The notes under the pieces: generated by a model
Databases searched by the model: none
What the model was told of the DNA's origin: nothing
Seen by the model: the letters and a program-made list of their open reading frames with translations, nothing else
Assembly: GCA_018449595.1 (NCBI GenBank)
Contig: JAAVUU010000001.1
Location: forward strand, 744,001-808,000
Length of the DNA: 64,000 nt
Direction: 5' to 3'
Origin: Rhizobiales bacterium dw_265
GTDB lineage: Bacteria; Pseudomonadota; Alphaproteobacteria; Micropepsales; Micropepsaceae
In this document: positions 7,978 through 17,320 of the stretch, piece by piece
How positions within the stretch are numbered: position 1 is the stretch's first letter
Layout: the number at the start of each line of letters is the position of its first letter
Translations under genes and position numbers: made by a program

Positions 7978-9339
7978 TCATTTCCGCTCCGGCGCCGTAA
8001 TCAGGAAAAAGGCGCACGCCGCCGCGGCCACACTGGCGATGGCGCAGGCCAGCGCGGCGGTGTGAAAGCCCTGAATCAGTTCCCCGCCCCGCGCCCCCAG
8101 CACGCTGCCCAGGAGCGCGGTGGCGATCAGGCCGCCGGCGCGGGCGATGGCGCTGTTGAAGCCGCTGGCCGAGCCGGTGTGACGGTCATCCACCGCGCCC
8201 AGCACCGCATTGGTCAGCGGCGCCACCGCGCCCGCCATGCCGACCGAGATCACCACCACGGCGGGCAGCACCGTGGTCCAGTAATTCACCCGCGCGCCGA
8301 TGCGCAATTCCAGCAGGAAGCCCGCCGCCACCACCAGCGGCCCGACCGTCAGCGGCAGGCGCGGACCCAGCCGCCCCGCCATGCTGCCCATCACAGGCGA
8401 CAGCAGCGCCAGGATGATCGCGGCCGGCGCCAGCGCCGATCCCGCCTGGGTGGCGGAATAGCCGGAAGAGCGGATCAGCATGTAAGGCATCAGCACCAGC
8501 AGCGCCCCCAGCGCGCCATAGAGCAGCAAGGTCAGCGCCGTCAGGCCGATAAAGCTGGAGGAACCGAACATCGCCAGCGGCATCATCGCCTTGTCGCCGC
8601 GAATCTTCTCCACCCACACAAAACCCAGCAGGAAAGCCACGCCCGCCGCCACGCAGCCAACCGCCATCGCGGTCCAGCCGGCCCGGCCCGAGCCGATCGT
8701 CAGCCCCCAGGTCAGCGCCCCCAGCGCCATCGTCGCCAGCACTCCACCCGGCACATCCAGCGCGGGGCGCTCGCGGTCGCGGCTGTCGCGGACATAGCGC
8801 AACGCCAGCACAATGGCGCCCAAAGCCAGCGGCAGGTTGATCAGGAAGATGGCGCGCCATCCCACCACATCGATCAGCCAACCGCCCAGGACCGGGCCAA
8901 CCGCCGACATCACCGCGCCGATGGCGGCCCAGATGCCGATGGCGCGGCCCCGCGCCTCGCCGGAAAAACTCGCGCCCAGGATCGCCAGGCTGTTGGGCAT
9001 CAGGATGGCGGCGCCGACGCCCTGCAGACCGCGACCCGCCAGCAGCAGTTCCAGGTTGGGCGCGACGGCACAGGCCAGCGAGGCGATGGCAAACACCACC
9101 GTGCCGCCCACCAGCAGGCGCCGGCGGCCATAACGGTCGCCCGCCGCACCGCCCAGCAGCAGCAGCGCGCTGAGCGGCAACAGATAGAGATTGACGATCC
9201 ATTGCAGGTCGGCGCCGCCGGCGGCAAGCGCCTTGCCGATGGCGGGCAAGGCGACATTGGTCACCGAACTATCCACGAAGGCCAGGCCCGACGCCAGGAT
9301 GCAGGTGGCGAGGATGAAGTTGGGATTGCGCTCAGCCAT
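7978..9339 (-). CDS. MFS transporter, DHA2 (EmrB/QacA-like) family
   Basis: A 453-residue inner-membrane protein with about fourteen hydrophobic segments. Visible signatures are FVDSSVTNVALPAIGKAL in helix 1, LSALLLLGGAAGDRYGRRRLL (motif A) and VGPVLGGWLID (motif C of the antiporter group). DHA2 members export drugs or metabolites by proton antiport. An ATG at 9339 with an AAAGGCG upstream is used; a GTG seven codons upstream is possible. The gene leads an apparent operon with the secreted HbpS-like protein and the GNAT acetyltransferase. Confidence 0.88.
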   Translation of the reverse strand: MAERNPNFILATCILASGLAFVDSSVTNVALPAIGKALAAGGADLQWIVNLYLLPLSALLLLGGAAGDRYGRRRLLVGGTVVFAIASLACAVAPNLELLLAGRGLQGVGAAILMPNSLAILGASFSGEARGRAIGIWAAIGAVMSAVGPVLGGWLIDVVGWRAIFLINLPLALGAIVLALRYVRDSRDRERPALDVPGGVLATMALGALTWGLTIGSGRAGWTAMAVGCVAAGVAFLLGFVWVEKIRGDKAMMPLAMFGSSSFIGLTALTLLLYGALGALLVLMPYMLIRSSGYSATQAGSALAPAAIILALLSPVMGSMAGRLGPRLPLTVGPLVVAAGFLLELRIGARVNYWTTVLPAVVVISVGMAGAVAPLTNAVLGAVDDRHTGSASGFNSAIARAGGLIATALLGSVLGARGGELIQGFHTAALACAIASVAAAACAFFLITAPERK

Positions 9340-9386
9340 GCGCCATGGAACGCCTTTCACGCGACAATAGCACGGCCCGCAATCCG

Positions 9387-10214
9387 TCAGGGCCGGACCA
9401 GCGTGATGGCGGCAATGACCAGTTCCGCCAAAATCAGGATGACGATCAAAAGCTCCAGCCGGGCGGAACGGGCGGTATCCATCATGTCGGTGAAGGTCTC
9501 CGCCACACTGCCCAGCACATTCATCTTGCCGTTCAGCAGGGTGCCGCGCTCGATGATCTCATATTCGTCCTCCAGGCGGGCATAAAGCCGTTCCAGCCCC
9601 GGCTGTTCCCACAGGATGTCGGGCTTTTCGGCGAAGGCGATGCGGCCGGAGACGCGATGCTGCGCCAAGAGCGCGGCGCCGATGAGTTGCAACAGCGCCT
9701 TGCGGTTCTTCGGAATCGTGCCGCTCTCGGCCAGGCGGAGCGCCACCGGCTCGATGGTCTCGAAGACGCCGGCGGTCTCGCGTTCATAACGCGCGATGGC
9801 GACGCTCTTGGCCAGGATGTCCGACAGCACCAGCACATGCGCCGGGGTCAGCGCCCGCACGATCAGCTTGCCATCGGCCATCAGGCCCTGTTCGTGATCG
9901 GGATGCAGTTCGATGGCGACCCGTTCTTCCTCGATGCCGATGGCCTGGCCGGTCTCGTCCGAGACATCGACCAGCACCGCGCGTTCTTCCTTTGCGGACA
10001 GGCCGACCATCACCACGACGCCATAGCGGAAAATGGTGGTATAGCCGCTGCCCTTGCGAAAGCAGAAAGGCGAGGTGGAAATCACGTCGGTGTATTTGGA
10101 GCGGTCCACCGTCAGGCGGTCGCCCACCAGCACGGCGCGCGCGCCCAGCATCGCTCCCGTGAGGACGGGCCGGTCAGGCGGTCGTGTTGCCTGGGTCGTC
10201 TGGCGGTCTGTCAT
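9387..10214 (-). CDS. RMD1/SIF2-family (DUF155) protein
   Basis: A 275-residue protein whose middle part (GSGYTTIFRYGVVVMVGLSA, then the long helical ALTPAHVLVLSDILAKSVAIAR and ETAGVFETIEPVALRLAESG) matches the DUF155 family shared by yeast Rmd1 and bacterial proteins. It ends in one hydrophobic helix (LELLIVILILAELVIAAITLV), so it is probably tail-anchored in the inner membrane. In mitochondria the family is linked to translation organisation; the bacterial role is not known. It stands between the tRNA-Leu gene and the DHA2 transporter. Confidence 0.75.
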   Translation of the reverse strand: MTDRQTTQATRPPDRPVLTGAMLGARAVLVGDRLTVDRSKYTDVISTSPFCFRKGSGYTTIFRYGVVVMVGLSAKEERAVLVDVSDETGQAIGIEEERVAIELHPDHEQGLMADGKLIVRALTPAHVLVLSDILAKSVAIARYERETAGVFETIEPVALRLAESGTIPKNRKALLQLIGAALLAQHRVSGRIAFAEKPDILWEQPGLERLYARLEDEYEIIERGTLLNGKMNVLGSVAETFTDMMDTARSARLELLIVILILAELVIAAITLVRP

Positions 10215-10349
10215 CTGGAAACTTCTGCGCCCGAGGCCCGGGAAAGTAAACGAATCCCGCCCGACTAAAAAGGTGGACGCCGGAACACCGAAACGCTAAC
10301 AAAAGCGCCCGTCGAACGACCCTTCGGATGTTCCTTGGGAAGTTCTTGG

Positions 10350-10433
10350 GCCCCAGTGGTGGAATGGTAGACGCGGCAGACTCAAAATCTGTTGCCGCAA
10401 GGCGTGCTGGTTCAAGTCCGGCCTGGGGCACCA
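10350..10433 (+). tRNA. tRNA-Leu (anticodon CAA)
   Basis: The acceptor stem GCCCCAG pairs with CTGGGGC and the 3' CCA is encoded (10431-10433). The anticodon loop CTCAAAA within the GCAGA/TCTGT stem gives anticodon CAA, reading UUG. The D arm (GTGGTGGAATGGTAGAC), a long variable arm and the T arm (GTTCAAGTC) are as expected for a class II leucine tRNA. Confidence 0.95.
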
Positions 10434-10552
10434 ATCTCACGTCGTTCGATTTGGCGCCGCCAGGCTGTTTGTTGGATTGTCCGTCCTCGCTTCGCCCGGA
10501 CGGGCCGGGGCACCACCTTTTTACTATCTCCGGAACGGGTTAGACTGGCACC

Positions 10553-11539
10553 ATGAACGCACCCATTCGTGACCTGCATGTCTCGCCCCGCTCCGACTGG
10601 ACGCGCGCGGAGATCGCCGCTTTGTTCGCCCTGTCCTTTCCCGAACTGATGTTCCGCGCCGCCAGCGTGCATCGCGCCCATTTCGATCCCAGTGAAGTGC
10701 AGACCTCGACCCTGATCTCGATCAAGACCGGCGGCTGCCCCGAGGATTGCGGCTATTGCAGCCAGTCGTCGAAATACGACACCGGGCTGAAAGCCTCCAA
10801 GCTGATGGAAGTGCAGGCCGTGCTGGCCGATGCGGCCAGGGCGAAAGCAGCCGGGGCGTCGCGCTTCTGCATGGGGGCGGCCTGGCGCAACCCCAAGGAC
10901 AAGGACCTCGACGCGGTCTGCGCCATGGTCGAAGGCGTGCGCGAACTGGGCATGGAAACCTGCGTCACCCTGGGCATGCTGACCCCGCCCCAGGCGGCAC
11001 GGCTGAAGCAGGCGGGGCTGGATTACTACAACCACAATCTGGATACCTCGCCGGAGCATTATGCCGAGGTGATCACCACCCGCACCTATCAGGACCGGCT
11101 CGATACCCTGGAAGCGGTGCGCGAGGCCGGCATCCATGTCTGCTGCGGCGGCATTGTCGGCATGGGCGAAAGCGCCTCCGACCGGGTGGGGCTGATCCAT
11201 GCCCTGGCGACCCTGCCGGTGCATCCGCAAAGCGTGCCGATCAACGCTTTGGTGCCGATCGCCGGCACGCCGCAGGAAAAGGCGCAGGCCCTCGGGTCTT
11301 TCGACTTTGTGCGCATGATCGCGGTCGCCCGCATCACCATGCCCAAATCCATGGTGCGACTGTCGGCCGGGCGCGAAGCGATGAGCGAGGAAACCCAGGC
11401 CTTGTGCTTCCTGGCCGGGGCCAATTCGATCTTCTACGGCGCCAGATTGCTGACCACGCCCAATGCCGAAGCGGACGGCGACCAGGCCCTGTTCGCCCGG
11501 CTGGGGCTGACGGTCATGCAGGCCCCCCCCCGTGCGTAG
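10553..11539 (+). CDS. bioB: Biotin synthase
   Basis: A 328-residue radical SAM enzyme that inserts sulphur into dethiobiotin. The SAM-cluster motif CPEDCGYC lies at residues 62-69 and the context ([20 protein letters not shown]) is diagnostic of BioB. Further family blocks are [28 protein letters not shown] and the C-terminal [17 protein letters not shown]. No bioF, bioD, bioA or bioC is next to it, so the remaining pathway must be elsewhere. The coding end carries a run of nine C residues (11523-11531) just before the stop. The following small membrane gene starts inside its last codons. Confidence 0.97.
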   Translation: MNAPIRDLHVSPRSDWTRAEIAALFALSFPELMFRAASVHRAHFDPSEVQTSTLISIKTGGCPEDCGYCSQSSKYDTGLKASKLMEVQAVLADAARAKAAGASRFCMGAAWRNPKDKDLDAVCAMVEGVRELGMETCVTLGMLTPPQAARLKQAGLDYYNHNLDTSPEHYAEVITTRTYQDRLDTLEAVREAGIHVCCGGIVGMGESASDRVGLIHALATLPVHPQSVPINALVPIAGTPQEKAQALGSFDFVRMIAVARITMPKSMVRLSAGREAMSEETQALCFLAGANSIFYGARLLTTPNAEADGDQALFARLGLTVMQAPPRA

Positions 11540-11732
11540 GCTGGCGATCCTGCTGCTGATTCTGGTGCTGGGGGGCGCCATCTTGGCCCCGGCAATCATG
11601 ATGTTCGAGCCCGATCCCCTGCCCGGCGACTTCAGCTTTGCCTGGGGCAACCAGCATATCGCGGTTCCGGTGCTGTGGTCGCTGTGCGCAAGTGGGGTTC
11701 TCGCCCTTCTATATTCGCAGTTCAGGCGCTAA
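11532..11732 (+). CDS. Small two-helix membrane protein, DUF2905-like
   Basis: A 66-residue protein with two hydrophobic segments flanking [19 protein letters not shown]. That connector resembles the LPGD...GN...PL pattern of the DUF2905 family of unknown function. It starts with a GTG that overlaps the end of bioB by 8 bases, and purH begins 30 bases after it, so the three may share a transcript. The function is unknown. Confidence 0.6.
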   Translation: MRRLAILLLILVLGGAILAPAIMMFEPDPLPGDFSFAWGNQHIAVPVLWSLCASGVLALLYSQFRR

Positions 11733-11762
11733 GAGCGGCGGGTACCCAAGCCCGAGCCGCCC

Positions 11763-13361
11763 ATGACCACCCGCAAAATCGCCCGCGCCCTGCTGTCCGT
11801 CTCCGACAAGACCGGGCTGCTGCACTTCGCCAAAGGCTTGGCCGATCAGGGCGTGACGCTGATCTCCACCGGCGGCACCGCCAAGGCGCTGCGCGAGGCC
11901 GGCCTGGCCGTCAGCGATGTGTCGGAGATCACCCATTTCCCCGAGATGATGGACGGGCGGGTCAAGACCCTGCATCCCAATGTGCATGGCGGATTGCTGG
12001 CGCTGCGCGACAAGCCCGACCATGCCGCGTCGATGAAGGAACACGGCATCGAAGGCATCGACCTGCTGGTGTGCAATCTCTATCCGTTCGAGGCGACGGT
12101 GGCGCGCGGCGCCGATTTCGAGACCACCATCGAGAATATCGACATCGGCGGCCCCGCCATGACCCGCAGCGCCGCCAAGAACCATGACTGGGTGACAGTG
12201 GTGGTGGATGTCCAGGATTATGCCGTGGTGCTGGACGAGATGAAGGCCAATGGCGGCGCCACCACCTTCGCCCTGCGCAGGAAGCTGGCGCAGCGGGCGT
12301 TCGCGCGCACCGCCGCCTATGACAGTGCGGTGTCCAACTGGTTCGCGGGCGAACTGGCCAAGGACGGCGACAAGGAGCCGCCGCGCCGTCGCGCGTTCGG
12401 TGGGCTGTTGCGCCAGGGCCTGCGCTATGGCGAGAATCCGCATCAGGAAGCCGCGTTTTACGTTGACGGCTCGGCGCGCCCCGGCGTGGCGACGGCGAAG
12501 CAGTTGCAGGGCAAGGAACTGTCCTACAACAACATCAACGACACCGACGCGGCCTACGAGCTGGTGGCGGAATTCGATCCGGCGGCGGGCCCGGCCTGCG
12601 CCATCATCAAGCATGCCAACCCTTGCGGCGTGGCATTGGGCAAGACGTTGCGCGACGCCTATCTGGCGGCGCTGGCCTGCGATACGCAAAGCGCCTTTGG
12701 GGGCGTGCTGGCCTTCAACACCATCCTGGACGGCGTGACGGCGGAGGAGATTTCCAAAATCTTCACCGAAGTGATCATCGCGCCCGATGCCGATGAAGAC
12801 GCGCGCCGGATTCTGGCGGCGAAGAAGAACCTGCGCCTGCTGACGGCGGGCGGGCTGCCCGATCCCCTCAGCCCCACCCTGACCTATCGCTCGGTGGCGG
12901 GCGGTTTCCTGGTGCAGACCCGCGACAATGGCCATGTCACCCGCGAGATGCTGAAAGTGGTGACCAAACGCGCGCCGACCGAACAGGAAATCACCGACAT
13001 GCTGCTGGCCTTCACCATCGGCAAGCATGTGAAGTCCAACGCCATCATCTATGTGAAGGACGGCAGCACGGCCGGCATCGGCGCCGGGCAGATGAGCCGG
13101 GTGGACTCGGCCCGCATCGCGGCGCTGAAGGCCAGGGACGCCGCCAGGATCGCGGGCTGGGACCAGCCGCGCACCGTGGGCTCGGCGGCGGCGTCGGAAG
13201 CCTTCTTCCCCTTCCCCGATGGCCTTTTGACCGTGGCGGAGGCCGGCGCGACGGCGGTGATCCAGCCGGGCGGGTCAGTGAAAGATTCCGACGTCATCGC
13301 CGCCGCCGACGAAGCGGGGCTGGCGATGGTTTTCACCGGCATGCGCCACTTCCGGCACTAG
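11763..13361 (+). CDS. purH: Bifunctional AICAR transformylase / IMP cyclohydrolase
   Basis: A 532-residue purine biosynthesis enzyme for the last two steps to IMP. The N-terminal MGS-like cyclohydrolase domain (about 1-150) includes [27 protein letters not shown] and [17 protein letters not shown]; the transformylase domain follows, with [25 protein letters not shown] and [11 protein letters not shown], and ends in [20 protein letters not shown]. The length equals that of well-known PurH proteins. It ends with a 29-base overlap into a convergent hydrolase gene. Confidence 0.97.
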   Translation: MTTRKIARALLSVSDKTGLLHFAKGLADQGVTLISTGGTAKALREAGLAVSDVSEITHFPEMMDGRVKTLHPNVHGGLLALRDKPDHAASMKEHGIEGIDLLVCNLYPFEATVARGADFETTIENIDIGGPAMTRSAAKNHDWVTVVVDVQDYAVVLDEMKANGGATTFALRRKLAQRAFARTAAYDSAVSNWFAGELAKDGDKEPPRRRAFGGLLRQGLRYGENPHQEAAFYVDGSARPGVATAKQLQGKELSYNNINDTDAAYELVAEFDPAAGPACAIIKHANPCGVALGKTLRDAYLAALACDTQSAFGGVLAFNTILDGVTAEEISKIFTEVIIAPDADEDARRILAAKKNLRLLTAGGLPDPLSPTLTYRSVAGGFLVQTRDNGHVTREMLKVVTKRAPTEQEITDMLLAFTIGKHVKSNAIIYVKDGSTAGIGAGQMSRVDSARIAALKARDAARIAGWDQPRTVGSAAASEAFFPFPDGLLTVAEAGATAVIQPGGSVKDSDVIAAADEAGLAMVFTGMRHFRH

Positions 13362-14082
13362 ACGCCCGGCACGCCTCGGCAAAGCGGCCTATGCGCCCGG
13401 ACATGTCGCGCCATTGTGCCGGTGACATCGCGAGGTCATGATCGGACTCCAGAAACTCCAGCGAGATCTCCGGCGACAAGGGATAACGTCCAGGCACGTC
13501 ACGCCCGCCATAGTCATCGCCTTCTCCCTGCAAGATCAGACACGGTGTCCGCAGATGCGCCAGATGCGCCGTGCGGCCGCTGTCTTCCCCCTCCTGCGGA
13601 TGACGGAAGGGATAGCCGAAACAGATCAGGCCTGCGACGCCGCACCGATCGGCGGCAAGCGACAGCACCCATGCGCCGCGCGAATGGCCGACCAGCAGCA
13701 GCGGCGGCCGCGGCAGCGCCGCAACCCCGTGCGCTACGCTTTGTGCGCAATAAGACGCCGATCCATGCCGCCGCCGGACGGCGGGAAGAAGAAATTTCCA
13801 CGTCCTGGGCCGCGCCAGCAGCAGCAGGCCCCGCAACGGCTTGCGCAGAAAGCCGGGCAGCGCGTCCAGCCGCCGGCCGGGGTCAATGCGAAGATTCACC
13901 ACTTCATAGGGTGATTCAAAATGCATGAAGCCCAGGCCCTTGTCCCGGAACAGGCCGGCCATGCCGGCGGCGACCGCGCCGCCCACCGCGAAATTCTGCC
14001 TGCCCATGAACAGCACCGCCTCGCGGCCAGAGCCGTGATGAACGATCCGGGCGCCATCCTGCAGGTCGGTGACCGTCTGCAT
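13333..14082 (-). CDS. Alpha/beta-hydrolase family protein
   Basis: A 249-residue protein with the nucleophile elbow GHSRGAW and core strands [17 protein letters not shown] and [17 protein letters not shown], then [13 protein letters not shown] (acid residue region) and [12 protein letters not shown] (probable catalytic His). This resembles the KANL3/Tex30-like dienelactone-hydrolase-related group. The substrate is unknown. It begins 6 bases after the SH3-domain gene and is presumably co-transcribed with it. Confidence 0.7.
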   Translation of the reverse strand: MQTVTDLQDGARIVHHGSGREAVLFMGRQNFAVGGAVAAGMAGLFRDKGLGFMHFESPYEVVNLRIDPGRRLDALPGFLRKPLRGLLLLARPRTWKFLLPAVRRRHGSASYCAQSVAHGVAALPRPPLLLVGHSRGAWVLSLAADRCGVAGLICFGYPFRHPQEGEDSGRTAHLAHLRTPCLILQGEGDDYGGRDVPGRYPLSPEISLEFLESDHDLAMSPAQWRDMSGRIGRFAEACRASSAGSGACR

Positions 14083-14088
14083 GGCGAT

Positions 14089-14592
14089 CTATTTCGCAAA
14101 CACTTCGTTGGCGCCCACGCCCCAGATGCGGCTCTTGGCGATCCAGCCCGCCACGCCGTCGCCCTTGATCTGGCAGGCGTCGCGGGCGCAGGCTTTCAGC
14201 GCGGCGATGGCGCCGGGATCGGCCAGCGCCACCACCTTGCCGCCGTCGGCACCGGCGAAAAGCTGCGCCCGGCCCTTGCCGGTCACCAGCACGGTACGCT
14301 GGTCGGTCAGCATGGTGGCGCTCATCCAGCCGCTGGTGCCGTCGGCGGCCTCGACCCGGCGCCAGACATCGAACTGGGCGGTCACCGCGAAGGGCTCCCC
14401 CTTGTGGCGGTAGACCCACAGAATCCTATGGTTGAACGTCGGGCCTTCGCGCAGATAGGCCTTGTCGGTGCGGGTACTGACATAGCGCAAGGGAGCGTAG
14501 GCGCGAGCCGGAGCGACCACAGGAAAAGCCGCCGCATCCGCGCTTGAATGCAGCGCGGCAAAAATCGCTAAAATTGCAGCAATCCGTGTCAT
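14089..14592 (-). CDS. Secreted bacterial SH3-domain protein
   Basis: A 167-residue protein with a signal peptide (TRIAAILAIFAALHSSADAA) and two SH3-like repeats: one around YLREGPTFNHRILWVYRHKGEPFAV, split here by WRRVEAADGTSGWM, and a second ending DGVAGWIAKSRIWGV. This two-repeat layout (DUF1058/SH3_4 type) is typical of periplasmic alphaproteobacterial proteins thought to touch the cell wall. No catalytic domain is present. Confidence 0.75.
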   Translation of the reverse strand: MTRIAAILAIFAALHSSADAAAFPVVAPARAYAPLRYVSTRTDKAYLREGPTFNHRILWVYRHKGEPFAVTAQFDVWRRVEAADGTSGWMSATMLTDQRTVLVTGKGRAQLFAGADGGKVVALADPGAIAALKACARDACQIKGDGVAGWIAKSRIWGVGANEVFAK

Positions 14593-14689
14593 GAATCTTC
14601 GCTGGCGCCCGACTCAACTGATTTAGCGCAACGCCGCGCTTCCGTCATCCGGCCCCATGGGCTTTAATGCCCGCGAGGGAGATCGCCGC

Positions 14690-15673
14690 ATGGCCGCAAA
14701 GCCGCTTGTCATCATCACCCGCAAATTGCCCGAGGCGGTGGAAACCCGCATGCGGGAACTGTTCGACGCGCGGCTGAACGATGACGACACGCCCATGACC
14801 CGGGCGCGGCTGATGGAGGCCGTCGCCACCGCCGATGTGCTGGTGCCCACCATTACCGACCGGATTGACGCCGCCCTCATCGGCAGCGCCGGGCCGCGCC
14901 TGAAACTGATCGCCAATTTCGGCGCCGGGGTGGACAATATCGACGTCAAGGCGGCGACCGACAAAGGCATCGCCGTCACCAACACCCCCGGCGTCCTGAC
15001 CGAGGACACCGCCGACATGACCATGGCGCTGATCCTGGCGGTGCCGCGCCGCCTAGTGGAAGGCGTGGCGGCCATGGAAGACGGCGAGTTCAAGGGCTGG
15101 GCCCCCAGCTGGATGCTGGGCCACCGCCTGCAGGGCAAGCGGCTGGGCATTGTCGGCATGGGCCGCATCGGCCAGGCGGTGGCCAAACGCGCCCAGGCCT
15201 TCGGCCTGCAGATCCACTATCACAACAGGAAACGGGCGGCGCCGCAGATCGAACAGGAACTGGAGGCGACTTGGTGGGAAAGCCTGGACCAGATGCTGGC
15301 GCGCATGGACATCGTGTCGGTCAACTGCCCGCACACGCCGGCGACCTTTCATCTGTTGTCGGCGCGGCGGCTGAAGCTGATGAAACCCAGCGCCTATATC
15401 GTCAACACCGCCCGCGGCGAAGTCATTGACGAGAACTGCCTGGCCCAGATGCTGGAACAGGGCCAGTTGTCGGGCGCGGGCCTGGACGTGTTCGAGAACG
15501 AGCCGGCGGTCAATCCCAAACTCTTGAAGGCGCGCAACGTGGTGCTGCTGCCGCATATGGGCTCGGCCACCGTCGAGGGCCGCATCGACATGGGCGAAAA
15601 GGTGATCGTCAACATCCGCAGTTTTGTGGATGGCCACAAGCCGCCGGATCGCGTCATTCCCGCGATGCTGTGA
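14690..15673 (+). CDS. D-2-hydroxyacid dehydrogenase (glyoxylate/hydroxypyruvate reductase type)
   Basis: A 327-residue NAD(P)-dependent dehydrogenase with the Rossmann motif GIVGMGRIGQAVAKRA, the substrate Arg in NTARGEVID, Glu in FENEPAV and His in LPHMGSAT, so the Arg-Glu-His set is complete. NFGAGVDNIDVKAATDKGI and NTPGVLTEDTADM fit glyoxylate reductases. The ATG at 14690 follows GAGGGAGA and is preferred to one 11 codons upstream. Its stop overlaps the next start (TGATG), so it is coupled to the 2OG oxygenase. Confidence 0.88.
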   Translation: MAAKPLVIITRKLPEAVETRMRELFDARLNDDDTPMTRARLMEAVATADVLVPTITDRIDAALIGSAGPRLKLIANFGAGVDNIDVKAATDKGIAVTNTPGVLTEDTADMTMALILAVPRRLVEGVAAMEDGEFKGWAPSWMLGHRLQGKRLGIVGMGRIGQAVAKRAQAFGLQIHYHNRKRAAPQIEQELEATWWESLDQMLARMDIVSVNCPHTPATFHLLSARRLKLMKPSAYIVNTARGEVIDENCLAQMLEQGQLSGAGLDVFENEPAVNPKLLKARNVVLLPHMGSATVEGRIDMGEKVIVNIRSFVDGHKPPDRVIPAML

Positions 15674-16590
15674 TGCCTGGCATCGAGCCTGTTTCCTTTG
15701 CGTTGTATGCCGGGGACTTTGACCGCTTCGCCCAGGCGCTGGGTGAATCCTTTGAACGCTATGGCTTTGCCGTGGTCACAGACACCGGGCTGGACCAGGC
15801 GGGGGTGGATGCGGCCATCGCCGACGCCAAGGCGTTCTTCGCCTTGCCGGAGGAAATCAAGCAAACCTATGTCAGCGGCAAGGGCGGCCAGCGCGGCTAT
15901 GTGCCCTTCGGCAGGGAAACCGCCAAGGGTGCGGCGCTGCATGACCTGAAAGAGTTCTGGCATGTCGGCCGCGAGATGGGGCCGGACAACCGCTTCGGCG
16001 CCAGCATGCCGCCCAATGTCTGGCCCGCGGAAGTGCCTGGCTTCAAGGCGCACGAACTTTGGCTGTTCGACGCGCTGGACACACTGGGCGAAAAGCTGCT
16101 GCAAGCCATCGCGCAGTATCTGGGCCTGCCGCGTCGCCAGTTCAGCGCCGCGGTGGCCGAGGGCAATTCCATCCTGCGTCTGCTGCACTATCCCCCGGTC
16201 GCGGCGGACAGCGCCCATGTCCGCGCCGGGGCCCATGAAGACATCAACACCATCACCTTGTTGCTGGGGGCGCAGGAAGCCGGGCTGGAAGTGCTGGACC
16301 GCGACGGCAACTGGCTGGCCATCCATGCACCGCCCGGCGCGGTGGTATGCAATATCGGCGACATGCTGTCGCGCAATGTCCGCGGCCGGTTGCCTTCCAC
16401 CACCCATCGCGTGGTCAACCCGGCGCCCGAGCGGCGCGGCGTGGCGCGCTATTCCACGCCCTTCTTCCTGCATTACGCGCCGGATTATGTGATCGAGCCG
16501 CTGGATGTGGGCGGGCCGGACGCGCCGCAGCCGCCGATCACCGCCGATGCGTTCCTGCAGGTGCGGCTGCGCGAGATCAGGCTGCTGTAA
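15673..16590 (+). CDS. 2-oxoglutarate/Fe(II) oxygenase, isopenicillin N synthase-like
   Basis: A 305-residue enzyme with an N-terminal DIOX_N region (FERYGFAVVTDTGLD, FFALPEEIKQTY) and the catalytic double-stranded beta-helix. The iron ligands are in GAHEDINTITLL (HxD) and STTHRVVNP, and the cosubstrate Arg is in RYSTPFFLHYAPD. The substrate is unknown. It starts on the stop codon of the D-2-hydroxyacid dehydrogenase (one-base overlap), suggesting both act on one small acid. It is convergent with the dienelactone hydrolase (14-base overlap). Confidence 0.88.
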   Translation: MPGIEPVSFALYAGDFDRFAQALGESFERYGFAVVTDTGLDQAGVDAAIADAKAFFALPEEIKQTYVSGKGGQRGYVPFGRETAKGAALHDLKEFWHVGREMGPDNRFGASMPPNVWPAEVPGFKAHELWLFDALDTLGEKLLQAIAQYLGLPRRQFSAAVAEGNSILRLLHYPPVAADSAHVRAGAHEDINTITLLLGAQEAGLEVLDRDGNWLAIHAPPGAVVCNIGDMLSRNVRGRLPSTTHRVVNPAPERRGVARYSTPFFLHYAPDYVIEPLDVGGPDAPQPPITADAFLQVRLREIRLL

Positions 16591-17320
16591 GCGTCGCCTC
16601 GAACAGTTCGACCAGCTTCTCGAAAGCGCGCTCGGCCTGAAGTTCGTTGTAGACATCGCGGCCGGGCACCGTCCATCCGTGGAGCGCGCCTTGATAGGTC
16701 TCGCTCTGGAAGGCGCCGTGCCAGTCGCGCAACGCCTGTTCCAGGGTGGCGATCTGATCGGCCGTCATGGACCGATCCTCGACCGCATGGCCGAAATACA
16801 GCCGCGCCTTGATGCGCGGCAACTGGCGGTGCGGGCTGTCGGGCGCGTCCGTCACCAGCCGCCCGCCATGGAAAGACGCCGCCGCCTCGACCGTGTCGGG
16901 CGAGGCCGCCGCCATCCGCACCGCGAAAGCGCCGGTGAAGCAATAGCCCACCACGCCGGCCTTGCCCGGCGCCACGCCCTGTTGCGCCAGCAGGAAATCG
17001 ACATAGGCGGGGCCGTCGCTTTCCATGTCGGCCGCGGTCAGCGACGCGAACAGCTGGCCCAGCGCCTTGTGTTTTTCCGCCGCCTCCGCGGGCTCGAAGC
17101 CGCCGGGCTGGATGCGCGAATAGCGCCACAGGGCATTGGGCATCAGCACCGCGAAGCCCTTGTCCGCCAGCCGCCGCGCCATGGCGATATTGGCAGGCTG
17201 GATGCCCCAGATGTCGGTCAGGAAGACGATGCCGGGAAAGGTACCTATGTCATCGGGCTTCAGCAGCAGCGCCTCCACGCTGGCGCCGCCGATGGTGAAT
17301 TCCAAAGTCTGTTCGATCAT
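16577..17320 (-). CDS. Dienelactone hydrolase family protein
   Basis: A 247-residue alpha/beta hydrolase with the cysteine nucleophile elbow GVVGYCFTGAFAVRM, a downstream YFGHAVEDRSMT acid region, and the catalytic His in YQGALHGWTVPGRD, the Cys-Asp-His triad of carboxymethylenebutenolidase. The ATG at 17320 overlaps the stop of the preceding histidine-phosphatase gene (ATGA). No aromatic-degradation genes are nearby, so the natural substrate may not be a dienelactone. Confidence 0.85.
   Translation of the reverse strand: MIEQTLEFTIGGASVEALLLKPDDIGTFPGIVFLTDIWGIQPANIAMARRLADKGFAVLMPNALWRYSRIQPGGFEPAEAAEKHKALGQLFASLTAADMESDGPAYVDFLLAQQGVAPGKAGVVGYCFTGAFAVRMAAASPDTVEAAASFHGGRLVTDAPDSPHRQLPRIKARLYFGHAVEDRSMTADQIATLEQALRDWHGAFQSETYQGALHGWTVPGRDVYNELQAERAFEKLVELFEATLTAA

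Noticed and set aside
9093..9360. Apparent TPR, porin or extra MFS fragments as gene remnants
   Set aside because: All MFS, SDR and patatin genes in the window read through completely with their catalytic or transport motifs, so no pseudogene could be supported.
2412..9585. Very long open frames opposite real genes (for example 2412-4082, 5368-6927 and 7957-9585 on the plus strand)
   Set aside because: Their products are rich in Gln, Arg, His and Gly with no recognisable domains, the usual mirror image of GC-rich genes on the other strand, where the transporter and SDR frames have clear motifs.
11523..11531. Run of nine C near the end of bioB as a programmed frameshift or sequencing error
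   Set aside because: The normal frame gives a full-length BioB followed by a plausible small gene, so no shift is required.
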